Below the pieces are notes generated by a model. That model had not been told where the DNA came from, did not search any database, and saw only the letters and a program-made list of their open reading frames with translations. From the NCBI GenBank assembly GCA_016868195.1, contig VGHQ01000002.1:124001-188000 (forward strand): a stretch of 64,000 nucleotides of DNA, written 5' to 3'. This document shows positions 1 to 10,350 of this stretch, in pieces. Each line of letters starts with the position of its first letter. Positions within the stretch are counted from its first letter, which is position 1. This DNA comes from Betaproteobacteria bacterium (GTDB lineage: Bacteria > Pseudomonadota > Gammaproteobacteria > Burkholderiales > Methylophilaceae). The position numbers and the translations under genes are program-made.

Positions 1-252
1 GCCAGGTGATTCTTGAATCTCTGGTTTAATATCTGCTGGCTTAATGCTATCAGGATTCAAGTCCACAATGCCGGGTGAACTTTCCATTGAAATCTTAATG
101 GGTTCAGTGGGTCCTTCTTCATTACGATTTTTTAAAACAAAAGGGGCTGAAATAAGAAGAATAAATAAAATGACACATGCACCAAGAAGCCTCTTTTTGG
201 CCTGACTAATCAGTTTATCTTCTTGAGACTGTATTGAATTTTCTTCGCTCAT
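1..252 (-). CDS. DedD-like SPOR-domain cell division protein, N-terminal part (runs off the window)
   Basis: Only the first 84 codons are inside the window. The protein starts MSEENSIQSQEDKL, has one hydrophobic segment at about residues 23-43, then a Pro/Glu-rich low-complexity stretch. This is the usual layout of DedD-type septal proteins: a short cytoplasmic N-terminus, one inner-membrane helix, a linker and a C-terminal peptidoglycan-binding SPOR domain. The SPOR domain itself would lie outside the window, so the assignment rests on topology and position. The ATG lies 3 bases after the folC stop, so the gene is probably the next member of the accD-folC operon; folC-dedD is a standard betaproteobacterial order. 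There is no obvious Shine-Dalgarno, which fits translational coupling to folC. Confidence 0.7.
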   Translation of the reverse strand, partial: MSEENSIQSQEDKLISQAKKRLLGACVILFILLISAPFVLKNRNEEGPTEPIKISMESSPGIVDLNPDSIKPADIKPEIQESPG

Positions 253-255
253 AAC

Positions 256-1506
256 TTAGGGAATAAGTTTCATAATATCGGCTACAGTAAAGAAAGAACC
301 GAATACGATTATTCTATCATTCCTCGTAACTTCATTGGATGCAAATTGGTAAGCTTCTTGTATATTTTTGAATGGCACTATATGCGCTGATGGATTAACT
401 TTTTGTATGGCATTAGAGATAGTTTCTATATTTGCAGCTCTCTCGTTCTTAATTTCTGCAACATACCAGGTATCAATATCAAGACTTACTGCTTCAACTA
501 CGCCCAAGATATCTTTATCTCTAAGAATTGAAAATATGGCGATCGTTTTGCCAGACACGCTATTGATTTTTAGATTATCACTTAGAGACCCCGCTGCATG
601 GGGGTTATGTGCAACATCTAAAATCAAAGAAGGATTTTTTTTTACCTCCTGAAATCTACCTGGCAATGATGCTAAAGCAATACCTTGTTGAATTGCAGCT
701 TCAGTTAAAGGTAATTGATCTTCTATTATTTTGACAGCCATGAGTGCATTTGAAGCATTGGCAAGCTGAAAAGAGCCTTGCAATCGAGGTAATGGAACAT
801 TTATCACAAAAGAGGATTCAATTGAAAAATCAAAGGAATCATAATGTACTTCATAAGCAAAATCTTTGCCTATCATTTTTAATTTAGCTTGAATAGATTT
901 GCAATGATTTATTAAAGATTGAGGAGGATCGAAGTCGCCACATATTGCTATTTTATTAGGACGATAAATTCCAGCTTTTTCAAATCCAATCGCCTCTCTT
1001 GTATGTCCTAAATAATCTATATGATCAAGATCAATGGTAGTGACAATGGCACAATCGGAATCAAAAACATTTACAGCATCTAACCTGCCACCCATACCTA
1101 CTTCAAGAATAGCAATATCTAGATCAGCGTCGGCAAAAATAATCATGGCAGCAATTGTGCTGTATTCGAAATAAGTAAGTGAGATTTCTTTTCTAGCTGA
1201 TTCAATTTTTTTAAAGGCTTCACAAATAAGATTATCTGAAACAGGATCTGCTTGAATTTTAATTCGCTCATTAAAATATAAAAAATGGGGTGAGGTATAG
1301 CAGCCTACTTTATAACCTGCCTCTTTATAAATCGACTCCAAAATGGCACAGGTGGAGCCTTTGCCATTAGTGCCACCAACAGTTATGATAGGGAAAGAAA
1401 TATCTAGATTTAAACGCTTAACAACGACTTTGATACGTTCTAGAGTGAGATCAATTGTTGAGGGGTGAATCGATTCAATATACCCTAGCCAATCTTTAAG
1501 ACTCAT
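256..1506 (-). CDS. folC: Bifunctional folylpolyglutamate synthase / dihydrofolate synthase
   Basis: A cytosolic Mur-ligase-family enzyme that adds glutamate to dihydropteroate and to reduced folates using ATP. The P-loop GTNGKGS is at residues 45-51, followed by the SPHF substrate-loop motif. EVGMGGRLDAVN and the C-terminal-domain motif DVAHNPHAA are also present. The 416-residue length is normal for the family. It lies 31 bases downstream of accD and 3 bases upstream of a dedD-like gene, the classic accD-folC-dedD arrangement, and no promoter is visible between them. In a methylotroph folate cofactors also serve C1 transfer, but nothing here shows a specialised role. Confidence 0.97.
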   Translation of the reverse strand: MSLKDWLGYIESIHPSTIDLTLERIKVVVKRLNLDISFPIITVGGTNGKGSTCAILESIYKEAGYKVGCYTSPHFLYFNERIKIQADPVSDNLICEAFKKIESARKEISLTYFEYSTIAAMIIFADADLDIAILEVGMGGRLDAVNVFDSDCAIVTTIDLDHIDYLGHTREAIGFEKAGIYRPNKIAICGDFDPPQSLINHCKSIQAKLKMIGKDFAYEVHYDSFDFSIESSFVINVPLPRLQGSFQLANASNALMAVKIIEDQLPLTEAAIQQGIALASLPGRFQEVKKNPSLILDVAHNPHAAGSLSDNLKINSVSGKTIAIFSILRDKDILGVVEAVSLDIDTWYVAEIKNERAANIETISNAIQKVNPSAHIVPFKNIQEAYQFASNEVTRNDRIIVFGSFFTVADIMKLIP

Positions 1507-1537
1507 AGGGCGATTATGTGGCTGGAGAAGAGTTAAA

Positions 1538-2395
1538 TTAATTTTTAGATAATTTAGATATTAGATTAACAAGTTTCTTTTTCATGTCACGGCGATCTAC
1601 AATCATATCAATCGCGCCATGTGATAAAAGAAATTCAGACCGCTGAAATCCCTCAGGAAGTTTTTCTCTTACCGTTTGCTCAATCACACGAGGGCCAGCA
1701 AATCCGATCAATGCCTTAGGTTCTGCAATAATGATATCACCTAACATAGCAAAACTAGCAGATGCACCGCCCATAGTGGGATCAGTAAGAATTGAGAAGT
1801 ATGGTAATTTAGCCTCACTTAACTTAGTTAAAGCAGCACTTGTTTTTGCCATTTGCATAAGCGATAGTAGGCCTTCTTGCATGCGAGCACCGCCACTTGC
1901 ACAGATGCATATAAATGTTGCTTTAGATTTTATTGCAGCTTGAATCCCACGCACAAATTTTTCACCAACGACAGACCCCATAGATCCGCCCATGAATTTA
2001 AATTCAAAAGCAGCTACCACCGCAGGTTTACCCTCTATCGAACCTTGCATCACAACCATCGCATCTTTTTCATTAAGATCTTTTTGTGATGATTTAATGC
2101 GATCAGCATAACTTTGTGTATCATTAAATTTTAAAGAATCTAGTGGTTGAATCTGCACACCAATTTCTTTTCTTTTTTCTTTATCTAATATGGCATCAAT
2201 ACGCGCGCGGGCTGAAATTCTGTTATGAAAAGAGCATTTTGGACATACTTCCATATTTTGCTCAAGATCTGTTCGATAGAGAACTGCCTGGCATGATGGG
2301 CATTTACACCACAAACCCTCGGGAATATTTTTTTTAGATACGCTACCAACGATACGTTTTATTTTGGGAGGTATGACGTTTTTTAACCAGCTCAT
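1538..2395 (-). CDS. accD: Acetyl-CoA carboxylase carboxyltransferase subunit beta
   Basis: The beta subunit of the carboxyltransferase that makes malonyl-CoA with AccA; first committed step of fatty-acid synthesis, cytosolic. The N-terminal four-cysteine zinc ribbon is complete (Cys32, Cys35, Cys51, Cys54). The crotonase-like carboxyltransferase core follows, with the GGARMQEG and [11 protein letters not shown] segments. Length (285 residues) is typical. It sits 16 bases after trpA and before folC; the trpA-accD-folC linkage is conserved in beta- and gammaproteobacteria. No regulatory element is visible in the short gaps. Confidence 0.97.
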   Translation of the reverse strand: MSWLKNVIPPKIKRIVGSVSKKNIPEGLWCKCPSCQAVLYRTDLEQNMEVCPKCSFHNRISARARIDAILDKEKRKEIGVQIQPLDSLKFNDTQSYADRIKSSQKDLNEKDAMVVMQGSIEGKPAVVAAFEFKFMGGSMGSVVGEKFVRGIQAAIKSKATFICICASGGARMQEGLLSLMQMAKTSAALTKLSEAKLPYFSILTDPTMGGASASFAMLGDIIIAEPKALIGFAGPRVIEQTVREKLPEGFQRSEFLLSHGAIDMIVDRRDMKKKLVNLISKLSKN

Positions 2396-2411
2396 ATTTT
2401 CACTCGACTCA

Positions 2412-3206
2412 TTAATTAACAGCTTCTCTTAATTCTTTCATTAACTTTGAAATATTGTGAATTAAATTATCTTTATTTGAATTTTCAATTTCCTGAACCA
2501 TGCGACTGCCAACTACAACGGCATCAGAAATTTTAGCCACTTCTTTTGCTGTTGTCGCATCCTTTACCCCAAAACCTACCCCAATCGGAAGTTTTGTTAA
2601 TTCTCGAATAATCCCTACTTTAGATTTCACTTGTTCAATGTCGATATTGGCAGCCCCTGTTACGCCTTTAAGTGAGACGTAATACAAGAATCCAGAAGCT
2701 TGCTCAATAATTAATTTTACTCTATCCAATTCTGTCGTTGGTGATAATAAAAAAATACTATCTATGTTCTTTTCTTTAAGAAGTTTTGTAAATTGTTTAC
2801 ATTCCTCAGGTGGATAATCTACTGTGATAATTCCATCCACATCAGAAGCTTTAGCTCTCACCACAAAAGTCTCTGCACTAATTGCTTCAATAGGGTTTGC
2901 ATAGCCCATCAAGATAATAGGTGTTTTATTGTTTTTTTCTCTAAAAGCTTTTACCATTTTAAAAACGTGGGACAAACCTACATGATGCGCTAAAGCTCTT
3001 TCACTTGCCCTTTGTATGGTAGGTCCGTCTGCCATGGGATCTGAAAATGGAATACCCAATTCAATCATATCAGCACCTGCATCAACCAAAGCGTGCAACA
3101 TTGACTCAGTTAAATCAGGATGTGGGTCACCTGCTGTAATGTATGGAATTAAAGCTTTTTTATTTTTTTCTTTAAGCGCCTGAAATGTGTCTGTGATTCT
3201 CGACAT
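2412..3206 (-). CDS. trpA: Tryptophan synthase alpha chain
   Basis: Cleaves indole-3-glycerol phosphate to indole and glyceraldehyde 3-phosphate, channelling indole to TrpB. The catalytic pair is intact: Glu49 (in [11 protein letters not shown]) and Asp60 (in MADGPTIQ). The phosphate-binding loops GVTGA and GFGVKD are also present. The (beta/alpha)8 barrel has the usual length (264 residues). It starts 7 bases downstream of the trpB stop, in the order trpF-trpB-trpA-accD, so the four are very likely cotranscribed. No trp leader peptide or attenuator was seen in the cluster. Confidence 0.97.
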   Translation of the reverse strand: MSRITDTFQALKEKNKKALIPYITAGDPHPDLTESMLHALVDAGADMIELGIPFSDPMADGPTIQRASERALAHHVGLSHVFKMVKAFREKNNKTPIILMGYANPIEAISAETFVVRAKASDVDGIITVDYPPEECKQFTKLLKEKNIDSIFLLSPTTELDRVKLIIEQASGFLYYVSLKGVTGAANIDIEQVKSKVGIIRELTKLPIGVGFGVKDATTAKEVAKISDAVVVGSRMVQEIENSNKDNLIHNISKLMKELREAVN

Positions 3207-3213
3207 ACAAATT

Positions 3214-4416
3214 TTACAAGTTGATATTTGAAATTTTAGCTACAGTATTGATATCTTTATCCCCACGACCTGATAAATTCACAAGAATCACTTGATCGGG
3301 CTTCATTGTTTTCGCAAGTTTCTCTGCATATGCTAAAGCATGGCTAGTTTCAAGCGCTGGAATAATACCTTCGGTAAGACATAGACTATGAAAAGCATCC
3401 AAAGCGTCTGTATCAGTAACAGCAACATATTCAGCGCGCTTAATATCTTTTAACCAAGCATGCTCAGGGCCAACGCCTGGATAGTCAAGACCTGCTGATA
3501 TTGAGTGTGTTTCAATAATCTGACCTTCCTCATTCTGCATTAAGTAAGTTCTGTTGCCATGCAATACACCTATCGGACTATTGGCAGTTAAAGGTGCTGC
3601 GTGCTTGCCCGTTTCGATACCATGCCCTGCAGCTTCAACGCCAATTAATCGAACTTCGCGTAAATCTATATAGGGATAAAAAATACCCATCGCATTAGAA
3701 CCACCACCGACACATGCGACCACCGCATCTGGTTGACGTCCAAGCATTTCATTCATTTGCATTTTACATTCAACACCCACGACAGAATTAAAATCACGAA
3801 CCATCATGGGATAAGGATGAGGCCCTGCCACAGTACCAATAATATAAAAGGTAGTAGAGATGTTAGTAACCCAATCTCTCATGGCTTCATTAAGCGCATC
3901 TTTTAGAGTTTTAGATCCACTTTCTACAGGCACAACCGTAGCGCCAAGAAGTTTCATGCGGTATACATTAGGCGCTTGTCTTTTAACATCCTCAGCTCCC
4001 ATATAAACTACGCACTCAAGGCCTAAACGTGCTGAAATAGTGGCTGTTGCAACCCCATGCTGTCCTGCTCCTGTCTCGGCAATAATGCGTGGTTTACCCA
4101 TACGTTTCGCGAGTAAAGCCTGGCCTACAGTATTATTGACTTTGTGAGCGCCTGTATGATTTAAGTCTTCCCGCTTCAAGTAAATTTGAGCGCCACCTAC
4201 TCGATCAGACCATCTTTTAGCATGGTAAATTGGACTTGGTCGACCCACAAAATGCTTTAAGTCATACTGAAGTTCAGTAAGAAAATCAGGGTCATGACGA
4301 TACTTTTCATACATCACTCTTAATTCATCGAGCGCTTCAATCAAAGTTTCTGCGACAAATATACCGCCAAATTGACCAAAATGGCCTTTTTCATCTGGCA
4401 TATCATACGGCTGCAT
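3214..4416 (-). CDS. trpB: Tryptophan synthase beta chain
   Basis: PLP enzyme condensing indole with L-serine to tryptophan, partner of TrpA. The PLP lysine is Lys92 in HTGAHKVNN, and the glycine-rich phosphate loop [10 protein letters not shown] is present. Its 400 residues match the TrpB1 (proteobacterial) type. Its 5' end overlaps the 3' end of trpF by 14 bases and its stop is 7 bases from trpA, so translational coupling within a trpF-trpB-trpA operon is likely. Nothing is unusual. Confidence 0.98.
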   Translation of the reverse strand: MQPYDMPDEKGHFGQFGGIFVAETLIEALDELRVMYEKYRHDPDFLTELQYDLKHFVGRPSPIYHAKRWSDRVGGAQIYLKREDLNHTGAHKVNNTVGQALLAKRMGKPRIIAETGAGQHGVATATISARLGLECVVYMGAEDVKRQAPNVYRMKLLGATVVPVESGSKTLKDALNEAMRDWVTNISTTFYIIGTVAGPHPYPMMVRDFNSVVGVECKMQMNEMLGRQPDAVVACVGGGSNAMGIFYPYIDLREVRLIGVEAAGHGIETGKHAAPLTANSPIGVLHGNRTYLMQNEEGQIIETHSISAGLDYPGVGPEHAWLKDIKRAEYVAVTDTDALDAFHSLCLTEGIIPALETSHALAYAEKLAKTMKPDQVILVNLSGRGDKDINTVAKISNINL

Positions 4417-5026
4417 CTTGAGTTTCCTTTATAAATTCTTGAATTTTAAAAGAATTTTTAATACCTTTTGATTCTTCAACGCCGCCACTCACATCGACTG
4501 CGTATGGCTTGACCTTTTTGATGGCTTCTTTCACATTGTCTACTGTAAGCCCACCTGCTAGAACAATAGGCTTAGAAAGCGAAAGTGGGATTAAATTCCA
4601 ATCAAATGTTTGACCTGTGCCACCTTTAAGATACTCATGTGATGCGTCAAGCAATAAGGCTTCTGCATCATAAAAATTCTTTTCATATTGTAACAAATCT
4701 ACTGATACCGAAACCGCAACGGCTTTAATATAAGGAAATTTGAATTGCCTACAGAAGTCAGGGGTTTCATCGCCATGAAACTGAAGGACATTTATCAATC
4801 CTGATTGAATTGCCTCTTTAATATAGGCAGGATCCGCATTAACAAAAAGGCCCACTTTGGTCACAAATGGTGGCAGCACTCTAGCAAAGTCTTTAAATGC
4901 AGCTAAAGCAATATAACGTGGACTTTCTTTATAAAAAACAAAGCCAAGCGCATCACAGCCCGCATGAATAGCAGCTTTTGCATCTTCTAAGCGCGTAATA
5001 CCACAAATTTTAATACGTGTTCTCAA
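4403..5026 (-). CDS. trpF: Phosphoribosylanthranilate isomerase
   Basis: Performs the Amadori rearrangement of N-(5-phosphoribosyl)anthranilate in tryptophan synthesis. [11 protein letters not shown] near the N-terminus carries the catalytic cysteine. The motifs VGLFVN, FHGDE and the C-terminal DVSGGVEE mark a complete TrpF barrel of normal length (207 residues). It is the first trp gene of the cluster and overlaps trpB by 14 bases. It is a separate enzyme here, not fused to TrpC as in Escherichia coli. The other trp genes (trpE, G, D, C) are not in this window. Confidence 0.96.
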   Translation of the reverse strand: MRTRIKICGITRLEDAKAAIHAGCDALGFVFYKESPRYIALAAFKDFARVLPPFVTKVGLFVNADPAYIKEAIQSGLINVLQFHGDETPDFCRQFKFPYIKAVAVSVSVDLLQYEKNFYDAEALLLDASHEYLKGGTGQTFDWNLIPLSLSKPIVLAGGLTVDNVKEAIKKVKPYAVDVSGGVEESKGIKNSFKIQEFIKETQDAAV

Positions 5027-5066
5027 TGTGAAATCAATTCAAGATGAAATATATTCATTATAAGGA

Positions 5067-5873
5067 TTAACGATCTTGGCTTAAATGATTATTGTCAAAA
5101 ATATTGACGGTTCGATGCGTCAAAGATAATGCATAGCACGGATCATAATCAACACCACACAAATAAAGACCGTGAGAGGAAAAAGTAGGGGGTGATTTTT
5201 TTCTATCTTTTGATATCAATAGCTCGTAAATATATTCACTTGGGTAATTACCCTTACCAATATAGAGAATAGCCCCCATCATATTTCTTATTTGATGATG
5301 CAAAAAACCATTCGCAGAAAACTTAAAAAGATAAAATGGGTGGTAATTTAAAATAGATGTGCGAGTGATTGTTCTGATAGGGCTCTTAGCTTGACATTCT
5401 GAAGATCGAAACGCACTAAAATCATGTTCACCTTCAAAATATTGAATAGCCGTTTTCATCTTATTAAAGTCAAGGTCATCATGAATCCATCCTGCTTTTT
5501 TAGCCCATAGAGCAGAATGGGAAGAGGCGTTATACAGTAAATATTCATAATGGCGTTGTGTTGCTGAATAACGCGCATGAAAGGTATCATCAACTTCTTG
5601 TGCCCATAATACTCGAATAGAAGATGGCAAGAAAGCATTAACACCTCTTATCCAAGCCGTCATAGGCCTGTCAATTGAAGTTTCAAAATGAATGATCTGA
5701 ATCAGCGCATGAACACCGGTATCAGTTCTACCCGATGCATAGGTATCTATTTTTTCTTTTGCAATACTTTCAAGCGCTTTTTCAATTTCACCTTGAATAG
5801 AATCTGTATCATTCTGTTTTTGCCATCCAGAATAATTAGAACCATCATATTCAGCACACAATGCAATTTTCAT
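5067..5873 (-). CDS. truA: tRNA pseudouridine(38-40) synthase
   Basis: Isomerises uridines 38-40 in the anticodon arm of many tRNAs. The catalytic aspartate is Asp51 in the family signature GRTDTGVHA, and the family segments RHYEYLL and HHQIRNMMGA are present. The 268-residue length is slightly above usual because of a short C-terminal extension. It is preceded 6 bases upstream by an EcfT-like gene and followed by trpF after 40 bases. In other betaproteobacteria truA normally sits directly between fimV and trpF. Confidence 0.96.
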   Translation of the reverse strand: MKIALCAEYDGSNYSGWQKQNDTDSIQGEIEKALESIAKEKIDTYASGRTDTGVHALIQIIHFETSIDRPMTAWIRGVNAFLPSSIRVLWAQEVDDTFHARYSATQRHYEYLLYNASSHSALWAKKAGWIHDDLDFNKMKTAIQYFEGEHDFSAFRSSECQAKSPIRTITRTSILNYHPFYLFKFSANGFLHHQIRNMMGAILYIGKGNYPSEYIYELLISKDRKKSPPTFSSHGLYLCGVDYDPCYALSLTHRTVNIFDNNHLSQDR

Positions 5874-5879
5874 GAGGAG

Positions 5880-6503
5880 TTAAATATAAGAAATCACAAG
5901 AAATGTAATAGATAGCATTGTAGAAATCATAACCATAGACAATGTATTAACTCTTTCCTCTTTTATTTCAATATAAGTATACTTTCCATGAGTTTTATTA
6001 CTTGAATATAAGAGTAATGAAGACAAATCGTTAAAATTAAAACGCAGTTTGCGTTTCGACTGGAAAGTCTTAACATACTCCATAGTTAAACAAAGACGAA
6101 CAGCAAAAATTTTTGCATCAATACCTAATGGCCTTAATGGTTTAACCATTAAATAGAAAGTTTCAATTAAAGTCTGATAGCTCATGAATGAAATCAACAT
6201 TGTAATAAGAGCGACTGAATTCATGAGGCGCATAATTTGAGTTGTACCTAATAAAAGGCCTTCATAAGATGGTGAAAAATAAGGCCAAAGGGCTATATAC
6301 TCCCCCGGGGTATTAAATATATAAAGAAGAAAAGTAATGATAAGAAAAAATTTTAATCTAAGGATAAGTTTAGGAATTGAGAACTTTAAGAAAAAAGAAA
6401 CAACTAAAATAAAAAAGAGTAAATAAAGATTGAAGTTAAAGTTATATTTATTAATAAGCAATAATGCACAAAAAACAGCTACAAATTTAACTAATGCATG
6501 CAC
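5880..6503 (-). CDS. EcfT/CbiQ-like membrane protein (orphan T-component-like)
   Basis: A 207-residue, Leu/Phe/Ile-rich membrane protein. Its mid-region (about residues 75-155) resembles the T component of energy-coupling-factor vitamin and metal transporters: the SPSYEGLLLG stretch, a long hydrophobic segment, then LMVKPLRPLGIDAK followed by RLCLTMEYVKTF. I count about five hydrophobic segments, the last at the extreme C-terminus. I find no Ala-Arg-Gly motif of the kind that couples EcfT to its ATPases. No ATPase or substrate-binding S component lies anywhere in the window. The gene is inserted between fimV and truA, 14 bases after the former. Substrate is unknown; family membership is a judgement from pattern. 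Confidence 0.6.
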   Translation of the reverse strand: MHALVKFVAVFCALLLINKYNFNFNLYLLFFILVVSFFLKFSIPKLILRLKFFLIITFLLYIFNTPGEYIALWPYFSPSYEGLLLGTTQIMRLMNSVALITMLISFMSYQTLIETFYLMVKPLRPLGIDAKIFAVRLCLTMEYVKTFQSKRKLRFNFNDLSSLLLYSSNKTHGKYTYIEIKEERVNTLSMVMISTMLSITFLVISYI

Positions 6504-6517
6504 AATAATTTAATTGC

Positions 6518-8125
6518 TTAATCAGGATAAGTTGGCTTTTGATCTTTATCTGATAAATTAATTTCAATACCTGACAAATCAACCTCTTCTTTATCGCCAT
6601 CTCCTTTAATTGAAGACACTTTAGGCTTATCTTCATTCGTATTGATATAATCCATAAGCTCTTTTTGTTCTTGTTGTTTTTTTGTTTTAATAACAAAAAG
6701 TATAATTAAAATTGCAAAAAGAACGCCTAAGAAAATAAATAATCCACTAGATGATAAGACACTAGAAATTTCTTTATCTGAAGCTAATTGTGCACTTGCT
6801 TTTTCATCGATTGGGCTATCTGAGATAGATGATTCAAATGTTGTATCAGCAGGTGGTGCAACCTCATTTTTATTTGTATCTAGTTCGTTAGGTTTACTAA
6901 TAAGTGAATTTAAATCTGGTTTTGATTCAACCACGGTATTTTTGTTAGCCAAATCTTTAGTTTGATTAACTTGCTTCGACTTCTCTTGAAGCTCAAATAA
7001 AGCTTGATTTGAAACAGCTAATATTCTTTTAGCATCAGCAAGTTCCTTCTCTAAGAGTACTATTTTTTGCTCAACATCCTTAATATTTTTCTCTAATGCT
7101 GTTTTATCATCATTAATTTGATTAATTTCTTTTTGAACAACTTCTTTACTGTTCTTATCAATACTTATAGTATCTCCGGTCAATTTAATACGGGGTACTG
7201 GTGTAATTGATTCACTCTGAATTACAGTTGTTGAGGTGACTGATGCATCAGACTTTGGGGTAATTATTTTTGGACTGGCCGCTACTGCTTCAGCTGTTTT
7301 TGAGCTCAATTTATTCCACTGTGCGGATTGAATTTTAATTTCAGCCATCGCCTTGGCATGACTTAAATTCATAAAATCATCTTGTATCGGCAAAATAATT
7401 TTTTGTCCAACTTCTAAACCATTAATATTTTTATTTGTAAAAGCAAGTTCATTAAGATTGAAAATACCTATTACCATCTGCTCAGTTGTGATGCCTGGTA
7501 GCTTATTTTCACGGGCAATTTTATAAATAGTATCTGCAGATTTAACTGTAATTGATTTTGCAGAAAAATCAGATGATTTATTTTTTTCTTGGGATTTTGG
7601 ACTATTTTTAACTTCTTTTTCAATTGGTGCTTTGTTTTTTTCAATACTTTCTTTCGTTTCCTTTTTATCATTTATTAGAGTTGGGTCTGTCTTTTCGACG
7701 GCCACAATTTTATCTTGCTTAATAATAGATGTTTCTGGCGGATCAAGAAGTACCGTATATTCACGATAATTTCTTCCTTTAGGAGAGTCCACTTGAATTA
7801 GTAAATCTAAAAAAGGTTCTGGGACAGGTTGAGTGCTTTTCAATTTTAGAACTGTGAGGCCTCTTTCATTTTTTTGTAATTCAACAGAGATATTATTATG
7901 AATAGGAAGTCGTTCTATACCTTGCGATTCATAATTCTCTTTTGAAGCTAAGGATGTTTGAAGCTTTGATAAATCTTCACCTGGTACCAACATCATTTCA
8001 ATTTCAGCATTTAGAGGCTGGTCTTGAGAAGATATGACCACAATTTTGCCTAACTGTAATGCATGCGCGATCAGTGGAAAGAAGAATACGAATAATAAAA
8101 GTAACTTTTTAATTTGTTTGTTCAT
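6518..8125 (-). CDS. FimV/HubP-like LysM membrane protein, short form
   Basis: Pole-organising, peptidoglycan-binding protein family (FimV of Pseudomonas, HubP of Vibrio). A signal peptide ends near residue 22. The conserved FimV N-terminal domain follows (LQLGKIVVISSQDQPLNAEI onward, to about residue 135). A LysM-like domain lies at about residues 192-247, and a Lys/Glu/Gln coiled coil at about 335-390. One transmembrane helix at about 465-487 precedes an acidic cytoplasmic tail ending DKDQKPTYPD. At 535 residues it is short for FimV, and I do not see the conserved C-terminal FimV motif. It sits between asd and truA, the standard betaproteobacterial place. Confidence 0.85.
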   Translation of the reverse strand: MNKQIKKLLLLFVFFFPLIAHALQLGKIVVISSQDQPLNAEIEMMLVPGEDLSKLQTSLASKENYESQGIERLPIHNNISVELQKNERGLTVLKLKSTQPVPEPFLDLLIQVDSPKGRNYREYTVLLDPPETSIIKQDKIVAVEKTDPTLINDKKETKESIEKNKAPIEKEVKNSPKSQEKNKSSDFSAKSITVKSADTIYKIARENKLPGITTEQMVIGIFNLNELAFTNKNINGLEVGQKIILPIQDDFMNLSHAKAMAEIKIQSAQWNKLSSKTAEAVAASPKIITPKSDASVTSTTVIQSESITPVPRIKLTGDTISIDKNSKEVVQKEINQINDDKTALEKNIKDVEQKIVLLEKELADAKRILAVSNQALFELQEKSKQVNQTKDLANKNTVVESKPDLNSLISKPNELDTNKNEVAPPADTTFESSISDSPIDEKASAQLASDKEISSVLSSSGLFIFLGVLFAILIILFVIKTKKQQEQKELMDYINTNEDKPKVSSIKGDGDKEEVDLSGIEINLSDKDQKPTYPD

Positions 8126-8130
8126 AAATT

Positions 8131-9249
8131 TTATTTAATGGATTTGATAAGTATTCTTAAAACACGTCTAAGTGGCTCTGCAGCCCCCCAGAGCAATTGA
8201 TCACCCACAGTAAAAGCTGAGATGTACTCAGGGCCCATATTAAGCTTTCTAATTCTCCCTACAGGAATTGAAAGTTTACCTGAGACTGCTGCAGGACTTA
8301 ATTCTTTCATTGAGATTTCACGCTCATTTGGTATTAATTTAACCCATGCATTTGCATTGCTTATACTTTCATTAATTTCATCTAAAGAAATATTCTTTTT
8401 TAATTTAATTGTTAAAGCTTGACTGTGGCATCGCATTGCACCTATGCGAACACATAATCCTTCTATAATAATTGGATTATTTTCTCTTCCGAGAATCTTA
8501 TTTGTTTCAACTGACCCCTTCCATTCTTCTTTACTTTGACCGTTGTTTAAATCTTTATCAATCCACGGAATTAAACTACCTGCTAAGGGTACGCCAAAGT
8601 TATCTATTGGAAAATCCTGCGATTTAAGCGTAGACGAAACATTTTGATCAATATCTAATATAGACTTCATAGGATCCTCAATTAAGTCTTTTGCATGATT
8701 GAAAATAGTACCCATTTGTGAAATGAGCTCCCTCATATTCTGCGCCCCAGCTCCACTAGCAGCTTGATAAGTCATCGATGAAACCCACTCAACAAGATCT
8801 CTCTTAAAAAGTCCATCGAGCGCTAATAACATAAGTGATACAGTGCAGTTCCCGCCAATCCAATTTTTATTACCTTTTTTGATTGCCGATTCAATAAGAT
8901 CTCCATTCAATGGATCTAAAATAATCACCGCATCTTTTTCCATTCTTAATGAAGAAGCTGCATCTATCCAATGTCCCTGCCATCCCGAATTTCTTAATTT
9001 TGGATATATAGCTGATGTATAGTCGCCACCTTGGCACGAAAGAATAATATCCATAGCTGACAAATCTTTAACATCATGTGCATCCTTTAATGTACTATGA
9101 CTTTCGGAAAAAGATGGCGCAGCATTTCCTGTTTGCGATGTTGAGAAGAAAGTAGCGTCAAATTCCTTGAAATCACTTTCCTCTTGCATTCTCTGCATAA
9201 GGACTGAACCCACCATACCTCTCCAACCTGCAAAGCCAACTCTAACCAT
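8131..9249 (-). CDS. asd: Aspartate-semialdehyde dehydrogenase
   Basis: Makes aspartate 4-semialdehyde from aspartyl phosphate with NADPH, feeding Lys/diaminopimelate, Thr and Met synthesis. The dinucleotide-binding start [11 protein letters not shown] is clear and the nucleophile is Cys135 in GGNCTVSL. The [14 protein letters not shown] segment and the C-terminal [12 protein letters not shown] are typical of the gram-negative form; 372 residues is normal. It lies 19 bases downstream of leuB and 5 bases before the fimV-like gene, the usual leuB-asd-fimV order. Confidence 0.97.
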   Translation of the reverse strand: MVRVGFAGWRGMVGSVLMQRMQEESDFKEFDATFFSTSQTGNAAPSFSESHSTLKDAHDVKDLSAMDIILSCQGGDYTSAIYPKLRNSGWQGHWIDAASSLRMEKDAVIILDPLNGDLIESAIKKGNKNWIGGNCTVSLMLLALDGLFKRDLVEWVSSMTYQAASGAGAQNMRELISQMGTIFNHAKDLIEDPMKSILDIDQNVSSTLKSQDFPIDNFGVPLAGSLIPWIDKDLNNGQSKEEWKGSVETNKILGRENNPIIIEGLCVRIGAMRCHSQALTIKLKKNISLDEINESISNANAWVKLIPNEREISMKELSPAAVSGKLSIPVGRIRKLNMGPEYISAFTVGDQLLWGAAEPLRRVLRILIKSIK

Positions 9250-9268
9250 TAAATATCCTATTCTTTAA

Positions 9269-10327
9269 TTATTTAAGAGCTGCAATCACTACCTCGCCCA
9301 TTTCACTACAGCTTACTTTTTTATCCCCAGCAGAATAAATATCTGCTGTTCGAAAACCTTGACTCAATGCTTTCTTAACTGCTGACTCAATTTTGTTTGC
9401 ATTTTTTTCGTCACTGAATGTATATCTAAACATCATGGCTAAAGATAAAATGGTCGCAAGCGGATTTGCAATATTTTTTCCTGCAATATCAGGCGCTGAA
9501 CCATGGCTAGGTTCATACATACCTTTATTATTACTATCAAGTGATGCGGATGGAAGCATACCGATTGAGCCTGTTAACATCGAAGCTTCATCAGACAAAA
9601 TGTCACCGAAAATATTTCCCGTTACTAACACATCAAATTGTTTTGGATTTTTAATAAGTTGCATCGCTGTATTATCAACATACATATGTGTCAACTCAAC
9701 TTCAGGATATTCTTTTGAGAGATCGATCATAATTCGACGCCATAATTCTGTGGTTTCTAAAACATTTGCTTTGTCAACTGAACACAACTTTTTTGATCGT
9801 TTCATTGCGATCTGAAATGCTACATGAGCGATACGTTTAATTTCAGATTCTGAATAGCGCATTGTATTGATACCTTCACGCTCTCCTTTTTCATTTGTAT
9901 GAATACCTCGTGGCTGGCCAAAATAAATATCACCTGTCAATTCTCGTACAAACATAATATCAAGATTAGAAACAATCTCGGCTTTAAGTGTAGAAGCAGC
10001 AACCAGCTCAGGATATAGAATTGCTGGCCTTAAGTTAGCAAATAAATTAAGTTCTTTTCTGATACGAAGAAGACCGCGCTCAGGTCTTTTATCTCTTGGC
10101 AGAGTGTCATATTTCCAATCCCCTACAGCTCCCAAAAGTACTGCGTCAGATTTAATTGCTAAATCAAGTGTTGAATCAGGCAATGGGTCGCCAAATTTTT
10201 CATAGCCAGCTCCGCCAATAGGGGCTTCCACTAACTCTGCGCCCACATTAAGGGCTTTTAATACATCAACTGCTTGATTTGTAATTTCTGGACCAATACC
10301 ATCGCCAGGTAATATTGCAATTTTCAT
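9269..10327 (-). CDS. leuB: 3-isopropylmalate dehydrogenase
   Basis: NAD-dependent oxidative decarboxylation of 3-isopropylmalate to 2-oxoisocaproate in leucine synthesis. The family signature is complete: the DGIGPE start, the [13 protein letters not shown] arginine region, the [10 protein letters not shown] metal/catalytic segment, and the [19 protein letters not shown] and [13 protein letters not shown] nucleotide region. It is 352 residues, normal. It follows leuD by 23 bases in a leuC-leuD-leuB-asd run. The leuA gene is not in the window. Confidence 0.98.
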   Translation of the reverse strand: MKIAILPGDGIGPEITNQAVDVLKALNVGAELVEAPIGGAGYEKFGDPLPDSTLDLAIKSDAVLLGAVGDWKYDTLPRDKRPERGLLRIRKELNLFANLRPAILYPELVAASTLKAEIVSNLDIMFVRELTGDIYFGQPRGIHTNEKGEREGINTMRYSESEIKRIAHVAFQIAMKRSKKLCSVDKANVLETTELWRRIMIDLSKEYPEVELTHMYVDNTAMQLIKNPKQFDVLVTGNIFGDILSDEASMLTGSIGMLPSASLDSNNKGMYEPSHGSAPDIAGKNIANPLATILSLAMMFRYTFSDEKNANKIESAVKKALSQGFRTADIYSAGDKKVSCSEMGEVVIAALK

Positions 10328-10350
10328 TTTATTAAAAAAATCTTTCTAAT

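Noticed and set aside
9393-9815. 140-codon open frame on the plus strand inside leuB
   Set aside because: Antisense to well-conserved LeuB motifs, with no recognisable domain.
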